IMG/VR virus record: IMGVR_UViG_3300025626_000106
Span: 1-27,282 of that record
Origin: a virus
Reading direction: 5' to 3' (one strand)
DNA length: 27,282 nucleotides
The first letter of the stretch is position 1, and each line of letters begins with the position of its first letter. Below the pieces are notes generated by a model. It was not told the DNA's origin, searched no databases, and worked only from the letters and a program-made list of their open reading frames with translations. Shown here piece after piece: positions 21,427-27,282 of this stretch. The translations under genes and the position numbers were made by a program.

Positions 21427-22302
21427 TCAACTCGCAGCGGCGAGATCGGCGAGTAGTTCGCCGATGCTATCGACATGGGCATCGACTAGACCGGTGCTGA
21501 GCTGCGCGGCATAGCTAAAAGTCTGCCCCTGCATGGAGCTCTCCTCGAGGGTGCGCGTCGCGGTGCATGCGGCTTTAAACATGGTCCATATCTCGTCGAC
21601 CTCGGCTTGTAGCATGTTGCGCTCGTCGTCGCTAAGGTGCTGGAGCGGGTGGCCCATCGCCTTAAAGTCGCCGGCTTTGATCAGTTCGAGTTTGAGGCCC
21701 TGCTCGGTGGCGGCTTCGGTTTGGTCGATCCAGCTGAGGTAGACGCCTATGCTGCCGACATCGCTCGAGGGCGCGGCAAAGATATGCTCGCACTGTGCGG
21801 CCAGCCAGTAAGCGGCCGAGCAGCACATGCCGTCGGTGTAGGCGTAGAGCTTCTTGATCTTGTTAGCAGCCGCGATCCGACGCGCCGCTTCGGGCACCCC
21901 GGTCACGACGCCGCCTGGCGAGTTGAACCACAGCACCGCCTGCTCGACCGATTCGTCGGCCACTGCGGCATCGACTACGCTGCACAGCGCATCGACATCG
22001 AGCCCGCCGCAAAAGATTTCCATCGAGGAGAGGTGCTTGCCGACCACGCCAAACACGGGGATCACCGCCGTGCTGCCGTGGATATGATAAGGCGCCGCCG
22101 CGGCGGTGCTCTCGCCAAACATTGCCGCCGCCTGGGCGCTCATCGCGGGCAACGCGGTGCCAGCAGGTGGCGGGCTGAAGTCGGAGCCGAGGTGGCCAGA
22201 CATCGCCGCATCGAGCAGCGCGCCGACGGCGTCGACCGTCTCAGGAGTAGAGGCCCAAACGGTGCGGCGCAGGCGTGCGAGGATGTGGGGATAGTTTGGC
22301 AT
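21427..22302 (-). CDS. S49 (SppA/lambda C-like) head maturation protease
   Basis: 291 residues. Signature segments of family S49: strand AVIPVFGVVGKH (79-90), VEQAVLWFNSPGG (119-131), the nucleophile in GMCCSAAYWLA (S162) and the general-base Lys in LIKAGDFKAMG (K214), with ASSDVGSIGVYLSW between. Soluble, no signal peptide, as in phage head proteases of the lambda C type. It lies between portal and scaffold/capsid genes and should process the scaffold in the prohead. Leader ATAAAACTTT before ATG; no Shine-Dalgarno. Confidence 0.9.
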   Translation of the reverse strand: MPNYPHILARLRRTVWASTPETVDAVGALLDAAMSGHLGSDFSPPPAGTALPAMSAQAAAMFGESTAAAAPYHIHGSTAVIPVFGVVGKHLSSMEIFCGGLDVDALCSVVDAAVADESVEQAVLWFNSPGGVVTGVPEAARRIAAANKIKKLYAYTDGMCCSAAYWLAAQCEHIFAAPSSDVGSIGVYLSWIDQTEAATEQGLKLELIKAGDFKAMGHPLQHLSDDERNMLQAEVDEIWTMFKAACTATRTLEESSMQGQTFSYAAQLSTGLVDAHVDSIGELLADLAAAS

Positions 22303-22308
22303 AAAGTT

Positions 22309-23940
22309 TTATTCGGCGGGTTCGCCTTCGGCCTCTAAGTCTTCTCCTGCTTGGATAGTGACTGGGCGACGTGCACCGCCGTCGTCTTTCCATGAGCTCT
22401 TTACAGCATCGCTAGAAGCTGGAAGTCCGAGTAAGTCGCGGTGGTAGTTTTCGTCGTCTTCTTGTGGAGTGATCACACCAGCGCGGACGCCGATACCGTA
22501 TGCATCGACCTTCGTCTTGGCGTCTGTGTTATCGACAGCGACAATAGTGCCATCTGGATCGAGGCCAGCGGCATTGGTGCGCTCGGTCTCTTTAAGGATT
22601 TGCGCTTCGACGCGGCGCCAGCTCTTGCCGCGGCGACCGTGAAACTCTTTGCGGCTGAGCAGGCCGGCTTCGACTTGAGCCATCTCGAGCTTGCCGTCGC
22701 GGCCTTTGTCAATCGACGGATCGGGGGCGCCAGGGATGTAGTCGGCGCGGTACCAGTTCGGGTGCGCGTCGAGTTCGCCGCGCTCGATGGCGTTGGCGAT
22801 CGCATAGTTACGCAGGCGGTGCGTGCTGCGGATCTCGCAGGTCTGGCGCAGCAGCGCGGTGCGCGAAATAGAATCGAGGATCTGGCGGATCGCGGTACCG
22901 GGGATGCCGGTCGGGTTCCAGCTGAACTCGTAGCGCCAGCCAGTCGAGGCGGTGACCTCGCGGCCGAGCAGCTCGAGGAAACCTGCAAACGCGGTGCCGG
23001 GGCGATCGCTCGCAAAGCTGCTCATATCCTCGCCCACATTGAGGCGGATAATCTCGCCGCCGACGACTCTCTCGTAAGGCACCGAGGACATATCGCGCGG
23101 CGAGCCTGCGGCCACGGCGTCGAGTTGGGCTTCGACATCGCTGCCGTCGTCTTCGTCTTCGTAGCCGTTGTAGTCCTTTTTGATGATGCGCGACACGCGG
23201 CTGTGGTCCTTGATTGCTAGCTTCTCAAAGCCGAGGATCTCGGCGCTGTCTTGGCAGTGCTCGATCGCGGCGTGCAGGGCCGAGACTTGACGCACCTCGT
23301 CGCCGGCTTCCATCATCATCGAGTGATCGACCGAGCGCGCAGGCAGGGTGCGATAGGTGCCGTCAGGCTGGAGAAACTTGATCCGCTGAGTGGCGCCGTG
23401 GCGGTCGACCTTGATGCCGTCGTTATAACCATCCTCGCCATCGCTGCGGACGTTATGTGGGCGCACTAGCTTGAGCTGTGGGTAGCCAGAAGGTTTTTGC
23501 GTTAAGATGGTAAACACATCGCCAGACTCGAAGCGGTTCGACTCGCGCGCGCGTTGCATATCCCAGAAGGACATGCGGCCGCTGATGTCGCAGATGTCGG
23601 CCCAATCCATAAACCACTCGTCGGCGGCTTCGTCCCAGCCCTCGTCGCCAGAGTCTGCATAAGGGAAGATGCCAGGGCCGATGACGTACTTTACAAAGTC
23701 GAGCTTGAGGCCCTTGATCATGCCGTTATTTTTGCACAAGTAGCGCGCGATGCGGTCGATCTGGCCACGGGTAAAAGGAGTAATGTCGCGCGAGGAATCG
23801 GTCGCGGCGTTGGTAATGCGGGCACGGTCGGGCGACCATGCGGCGGCGTTATAGCCACCAGGAGACCAGCCACGGATCGACGCTGAAACGCGCGGAGGAA
23901 GTGCTGCGGGATTGCCGAAAGAGTCGAGGATAGTAGTCAT
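22309..23940 (-). CDS. Portal protein, lambda gpB family
   Basis: 543 residues. The N-terminal segment (DITPFTRGQIDRIARYLCKNNGMIKGLKLDFVKYVIGPGI, about 52-92) and the later RFESGDVFTIL, QLKLVRPHNVRSDG and SSFASDRPGTAFAGFLELLGREVTASTGWRYEFSW are the characteristic blocks of the lambda B-type portal. It forms the dodecameric DNA channel at one capsid vertex and docks the terminase. A very acidic C-terminus (GEDLEAEGEPAE). Five bases separate it from the connector-position gene. Confidence 0.92.
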   Translation of the reverse strand: MTTILDSFGNPAALPPRVSASIRGWSPGGYNAAAWSPDRARITNAATDSSRDITPFTRGQIDRIARYLCKNNGMIKGLKLDFVKYVIGPGIFPYADSGDEGWDEAADEWFMDWADICDISGRMSFWDMQRARESNRFESGDVFTILTQKPSGYPQLKLVRPHNVRSDGEDGYNDGIKVDRHGATQRIKFLQPDGTYRTLPARSVDHSMMMEAGDEVRQVSALHAAIEHCQDSAEILGFEKLAIKDHSRVSRIIKKDYNGYEDEDDGSDVEAQLDAVAAGSPRDMSSVPYERVVGGEIIRLNVGEDMSSFASDRPGTAFAGFLELLGREVTASTGWRYEFSWNPTGIPGTAIRQILDSISRTALLRQTCEIRSTHRLRNYAIANAIERGELDAHPNWYRADYIPGAPDPSIDKGRDGKLEMAQVEAGLLSRKEFHGRRGKSWRRVEAQILKETERTNAAGLDPDGTIVAVDNTDAKTKVDAYGIGVRAGVITPQEDDENYHRDLLGLPASSDAVKSSWKDDGGARRPVTIQAGEDLEAEGEPAE

Positions 23941-23944
23941 GGGA

Positions 23945-24322
23945 TTAGCAGAAAGACGGACGGGTGCGGGTGCGCTTAGTCAAAAGGCCAGCATAGATCG
24001 CCGGCACAAGCGCGGCAGCTGAGAGCGGTACGGTGCGGGCCGCATTCTTATCGATCCACAGCTCGATGCGCGCCATCGCCTCCTCGCAGTAGCCCATGAT
24101 CTGGAGCCGCGATAAGCCTGGCGTGACTTGGAATTGGAAGGTTTTACCAGCTTCGGAAGTCGCGATCAGCGTGGTGTCGGAGTCGGTGCCGGTGGTGTAG
24201 TTGCCGAGCTGCAAAGCCTGCAAGGCATCCAGCGCGAGCTCGGCATCCGTGACCAGGTCGCCGGCGCCGTCGAGCAGGGCCTGCCGAATGAAAACTTTGG
24301 TGATCAGATAATTAACACGCAT
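23945..24322 (-). CDS. Putative head-tail connector protein (position of lambda W)
   Basis: 125 residues from ATG 24322 (MRVNYLITKVFIRQALLDGAGDLV). A TTG start at 24343 would add seven residues. Helical N- and C-terminal parts with a Thr/Ser/Asp-rich middle (LGNYTTGTDSDTT). It lies between the packaging genes and the portal where lambda has gpW, but it is larger (gpW is 68 residues) and I see no gpW signature. Structural by position only. Confidence 0.55.
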   Translation of the reverse strand: MRVNYLITKVFIRQALLDGAGDLVTDAELALDALQALQLGNYTTGTDSDTTLIATSEAGKTFQFQVTPGLSRLQIMGYCEEAMARIELWIDKNAARTVPLSAAALVPAIYAGLLTKRTRTRPSFC

Positions 24323-24405
24323 ACGACTTCGTGACCGTGTCAAATAGCCCGCGCGCTGCCGGGCGGATTGGTATGCGTGAGCGTGTGTAGATCGGTGATT
24401 ATTCG

Positions 24406-24816
24406 TCAGCGCATTGCGGTCCGTGCCCGTTGCCAGTATCTATCAGTCGCAAATGTTTTGTAGCCATTGGGTCCACCATTATGGATGCGCGCGATGTCTT
24501 CGGCAGTGGGTGGTCTGCCTAGACGGTCCTCGGTTGCATAGCGAGCCATGTAGGCTGCAAAGATCTGAATGGCAGTATCACGGTCGAAGGCATCCTCATG
24601 CACCCAATCCTTGCCAGCGTATTCCGCAGCGTCTTGGACGTAGGCAGCGTGCATCTGGAGACACCCAAATGCCGCGCCGTTGTCGCCGATTGCGTCATTA
24701 TTGCCGTTCGATTCGATTGTAATCAGTGCTAGTATGAGTGATAAATATGACATCTGTTTAGAGGTTGAGAGGTTTGCAAAAGGTCTTTGAGAGCCGCGCC
24801 TGACAGCGTTAGTCAT
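24406..24816 (-). CDS. SLT-type muralytic protein (endolysin or tail lysozyme candidate)
   Basis: 136 residues (or about 115 from the internal ATG 24753). The fold signature is that of lysozyme-like lytic transglycosylases: helix ending in the catalytic Glu (LALITIESNGNN, E35), then DAIGDNGAAFGCLQM (41-55), the ES-x-GN...AFG-x-LQ order of SLT domains, and a C-terminal IHNGGPNGY (111-119). It would cleave glycan strands of peptidoglycan. There is no signal peptide proper: the hydrophobic segment belongs to the catalytic helix. It overlaps the terL stop by 8 bases. It is the only muralytic gene seen, so it is the endolysin candidate, although it lies far from the membrane genes. Confidence 0.78.
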   Translation of the reverse strand: MTNAVRRGSQRPFANLSTSKQMSYLSLILALITIESNGNNDAIGDNGAAFGCLQMHAAYVQDAAEYAGKDWVHEDAFDRDTAIQIFAAYMARYATEDRLGRPPTAEDIARIHNGGPNGYKTFATDRYWQRARTAMR

Positions 24817-26761
24817 CGACCACCATCATCAGCTGTCGGTCGTCGACTTGCAGATCCTTTTTGGTTTTGCGTTCGAGTTGCTTAGACTCTGCGGGGGTCG
24901 GTTCGGGCGCTGGCTCATCATAGGCCAACACGTCAAACGGTAAGAGGCCCGCCATCAGCGCGCGCGCGAATTGCATGCACTCGCAGTCCCAGATATGGTT
25001 GTTCGGATTACTGCGCACCTTCGGCTCCCAGCGATGGCCCCAGCGGCTGCCCTTGCGGATCTTCTTGCGCTGCTCGCTGTCGAGCTGGTCGCGATACCAG
25101 TCGGGCACGTCCATCGGTAGTTCCCACAACACGCCGTTGCCGTGGCGGACGCGGTGCAGCATGTCTTTGATTGTCGGATTCGACCACAGCAGATAATTGA
25201 CATAACGCGCGGGGCCTTTGCCCTTCATCACGTCATACTTCTGCACCTTCGAGAAAGGCTTCTGCACGGTCTCTTTACGGCGGCCCTTGCGGATCTGGTG
25301 CGGGAAGCTTTCGCGGTCGTCGCCCATGAGCATCACCCAGCCATGCCGGCCACACATCGCCGCCACCTGCGCGGTCTTATTACGACCGTCGGCCACTACG
25401 TATTTTGCGGGCACGCCATGAGTGCGCTGCATCTCGACCAGATCATCTTCGAGCTCGACGCGGCCGGCCCAGATCAGGCCACTCGATCCAGAGCCCGCGA
25501 TCCAGCCACGCACATCGACCCAGAAGTGCGGCGTGTCGTCGCCGATGCCTTCCTGGCAATCGATCGACATCAGCCGGTCGGTCTCGCCCGCATAGCCCTC
25601 GCCCATTTGGTAGCCGCTCAGCTGGAGCTCGGCGACTTGCTCAGTCATCGTATCGGTGTAATAGACCGCGAGTTTCTTTTGCAGAAATTGCTTTTTGAGA
25701 GTGATGTCGCCGAGCTTGTGCATCGCGTCCGCGGTCAGCCATTCTTTGACGAGTTCCGGCAGCGGCACCGTTACCAGCGAATTCCAGTGATAGCTTTTGA
25801 TGTAGGGCACGCCTGGCGGATTGCCGACCACCCGCTCGGGCAACTCCATCGCGTGGTAGGCGGCGCTCGGGTATTCGGTCGAGTAGCTGCAAGTGCTGAT
25901 GAGCTTTTTCATCGCCGCATCGTTGGCGGGGTGATGGTGGCCGCACAGTGGGCAGCGGTAGTGGACCGTCGCTTGCGCAGTGGCGATGTCGGGCCGTCCG
26001 TCCAAGTACTTTTTATTCTCCCACACCACGCCGGCCCAGCTGCCATCGGCGAGACGTTGCGACCAGATCAGCGGATGCGTTTTGGTACAGTCTGGGCAGC
26101 GCACCACCAGCTCATGCACGACGCCCTCGTTAAACACCACGTCCCAGTCGGAGTCGCGCTCGTTACCTTGCGAGATGTTGTAAATCTTCTTAGCCGAGCC
26201 GAACGCATCGGTGCGGCCTTCGGCTTGATAGAGCAGCCCCGGGTCCCATTGCCATACCTCGTCGTTGATCTGCACCTGGATAGAAAGCGTCTGCAAGTTC
26301 GACTCATTATGGCCGCCGCCTTGGATCAACACATCGCAGCCCGGCAGCGAGATAATGTCGTGCGACAACGCCTGGCGATCGGTCGGCATGATGTCTTTGA
26401 TGCAGGGAGCGGTGCGAAACAACGGCCCGAGCCGCGTGCGCCACGCTTTATCGCGGATCGCTTCGGTCTGAAAGTTCCACATGATCGGTGCCGGGTATTC
26501 GACGATTCGATACAGCGCGTAAATCTCGCCGACCAGCGAACCGCCGGTCTGCAATCCTTTAAGCGAGTTCACCTTTTGCACGTGGTGATCCATCAGCGCC
26601 TCAAGTGGTGGGATCAGCCAGGGCGAGGGCCGCAGATCGAGCGGTCCGCTTTTTGCATACGCATCGGGCAGGATGATCTGCTGCCGCGCCCATTCGGTAA
26701 TCGGTAAACGGTTCGGCCGCTCCCAGGCGCCGTGCTGGATTCTGGCGAGTGTTAGATCCAT
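24809..26761 (-). CDS. terL: Large terminase subunit, lambda gpA family
   Basis: 650 residues. N-terminal ATPase: degenerate Walker A in VNSLKGLQTGGSLVGE (64-79), Walker B INDEVW (D167, E168), then YNISQGN (194-200). A zinc-ribbon-like insert has CPDC (222-225) and CPLCG (270-274), as in gpA-type subunits. The nuclease domain shows LMSIDCQEG (D401) and YVVADGR (D458). The protein pumps DNA into the prohead and cuts the genome at its packaging site. Its start overlaps the small subunit by ten bases. The gpA type suggests cos-type packaging, which is inference. Confidence 0.95.
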   Translation of the reverse strand: MDLTLARIQHGAWERPNRLPITEWARQQIILPDAYAKSGPLDLRPSPWLIPPLEALMDHHVQKVNSLKGLQTGGSLVGEIYALYRIVEYPAPIMWNFQTEAIRDKAWRTRLGPLFRTAPCIKDIMPTDRQALSHDIISLPGCDVLIQGGGHNESNLQTLSIQVQINDEVWQWDPGLLYQAEGRTDAFGSAKKIYNISQGNERDSDWDVVFNEGVVHELVVRCPDCTKTHPLIWSQRLADGSWAGVVWENKKYLDGRPDIATAQATVHYRCPLCGHHHPANDAAMKKLISTCSYSTEYPSAAYHAMELPERVVGNPPGVPYIKSYHWNSLVTVPLPELVKEWLTADAMHKLGDITLKKQFLQKKLAVYYTDTMTEQVAELQLSGYQMGEGYAGETDRLMSIDCQEGIGDDTPHFWVDVRGWIAGSGSSGLIWAGRVELEDDLVEMQRTHGVPAKYVVADGRNKTAQVAAMCGRHGWVMLMGDDRESFPHQIRKGRRKETVQKPFSKVQKYDVMKGKGPARYVNYLLWSNPTIKDMLHRVRHGNGVLWELPMDVPDWYRDQLDSEQRKKIRKGSRWGHRWEPKVRSNPNNHIWDCECMQFARALMAGLLPFDVLAYDEPAPEPTPAESKQLERKTKKDLQVDDRQLMMVVDD

Positions 26762-27225
26762 TTAGAAAAAGCCTTTTGTTTTTCGACGCAGATACGATCG
26801 AAGATGTCCTCGGTCAGTTCGATCAGCGCAGCGCGGCTGAGCATCTCACCTTTCGCCGGCAGCTCGTTGAGGAGAAACTTTCGCAGCACCGCTTTCGAGG
26901 TTGTCTCGGTTTTGCGCACATGCTCGGCCAGCTCGCCGCGGTGGATGTAGTCGCCTTTGACTAGGTCCAGATCAAACTGCGCCTTTTGTTTTTTGACCGC
27001 TTTGGTCTCAAAGTCGAGCCGGTCCGCCGGGCTCAAGTTCAGCAAGGCAGGATTAGCAGCGAGAAACTCATCGAGCTCATCCAGGTAAACTCTAGCACCA
27101 CGGAATCCAGCGCAGCCGGCTTTCTTTGCCGCGCTGATCACGTCCAAAGTGAAGCCCGACATCGACGCGGCCGCCTTCATTGTTTGGGCAACTCGATTTG
27201 GATTTGATGCTTTAGATTTACTCAT
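26752..27225 (-). CDS. terS: Small terminase subunit, Nu1-like
   Basis: 157 residues. An N-terminal DNA-binding region (TLDVISAAKKAGCAGFRGARVYLDELDEFLAANP, about 26-59) carries the helix-turn-wing pattern of Nu1-type small terminases; a long helix follows (ADRLDFETKAVKKQKAQFDLDLVKGDYIHR, about 67-96), and the C-terminal helices should bind TerL. It begins the late operon, 26 bases after the TAA that would end the gene running in from the left end of the window. No Shine-Dalgarno; leader AAACTATAAACACAC. Confidence 0.85.
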   Translation of the reverse strand: MSKSKASNPNRVAQTMKAAASMSGFTLDVISAAKKAGCAGFRGARVYLDELDEFLAANPALLNLSPADRLDFETKAVKKQKAQFDLDLVKGDYIHRGELAEHVRKTETTSKAVLRKFLLNELPAKGEMLSRAALIELTEDIFDRICVEKQKAFSKWI

Positions 27226-27282
27226 GTGTGTTTATAGTTTTTTAAAAAGTTTTACGCGAAAAACGTCGCGTAACGCCTATCC
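27226..27282 (-). promoter_or_regulatory. Junction segment upstream of terS with a 7-bp hairpin
   Basis: An inverted repeat TTACGCG (27252-27258) / CGCGTAA (27267-27273) is followed on the minus strand by AAACTTTTT. If the window is circular, the repeat covers the last codons and TAA stop of the gene running in from base 1. It could be a weak terminator between early and late operons, or lie near the packaging site; neither is shown. The remaining bases are AT-rich terS leader. Confidence 0.45.

Noticed and set aside
25142-26707. Open frame of 521 codons on the plus strand
   Set aside because: It is the antisense of the large terminase gene; His/Arg/Ala-rich with no recognisable domain. Long antisense frames are expected opposite GC-rich genes.
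1-27282. Insertion sequences, toxin-antitoxin pairs, retrons or diversity-generating retroelements
   Set aside because: No transposase, reverse transcriptase or recognisable toxin was found. The RHH pair lacks an adjacent toxin gene, and the repeated receptor-binding gene has no template repeat or reverse transcriptase nearby.

Overview
The window looks like one complete temperate tailed-phage genome (about 27.3 kb, siphovirus-type, lambda-like morphogenesis order) in its excised or circular form, not a host chromosome. Three observations point that way. First, packaging, head, tail, lysis-type, integration, switch and replication genes are all present once and fill the window almost without gaps. 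Second, a single attachment site (the 3' end of a tRNA, probably tRNA-Ser, plus a terminator) lies in the middle, beside the integrase, with phage genes on both sides. Third, the reading frame cut by base 1 stays open when the two window ends are joined, and it stops 11 codons later, just upstream of the small terminase gene. The host cannot be read securely. A Gram-negative, perhaps aquatic bacterium fits, and the SLT-like protein and the receptor-binding repeats recall Verrucomicrobiota/Planctomycetota phages, but that is a weak inference.

Layout, in transcription order around the circle. The switch region (5459-6020) has two divergent ribbon-helix-helix genes around an AT-rich intergenic segment with a perfect inverted repeat. 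Leftward from it (5462 down to 1) runs a tightly overlapping early operon: an excisionase-like protein, several small unknown genes, a Toprim primase, an SF3-like/DUF5906-type helicase, then a 230-bp segment with seven copies of an 11-bp motif (candidate replication origin), and two more small genes. Across the joined ends the same strand continues into the late operon (27225 down to 7997): small and large terminase, an SLT-type muralytic protein, a connector-position protein, portal, S49 protease, acidic scaffold-like protein, major capsid protein, FI/FII/Z/U-position proteins, major tail protein with an Ig-like domain, tail assembly protein, tape measure, tail-tip proteins, a fibre with 17-residue repeats, a triplicated receptor-binding protein, two small membrane proteins and a DUF1353 protein. 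The only clear plus-strand genes are the integrase (6768-8000) and one of the two RHH regulators (5715-6020).

How it works together: Int, with the excisionase candidate, would recombine attP with a host tRNA gene. The two RHH proteins probably replace a CI/Cro pair. Primase and helicase, acting at the repeat cluster, would replicate the circle. Late genes package DNA with Nu1/gpA-type terminase into a gpB-type portal capsid. Strong hairpin terminators directly after the major capsid gene and after the major tail gene would raise the ratio of these abundant proteins to their downstream neighbours. Most late genes lack a visible Shine-Dalgarno sequence and instead have AT-rich leaders, whereas several early genes have purine-rich ones.
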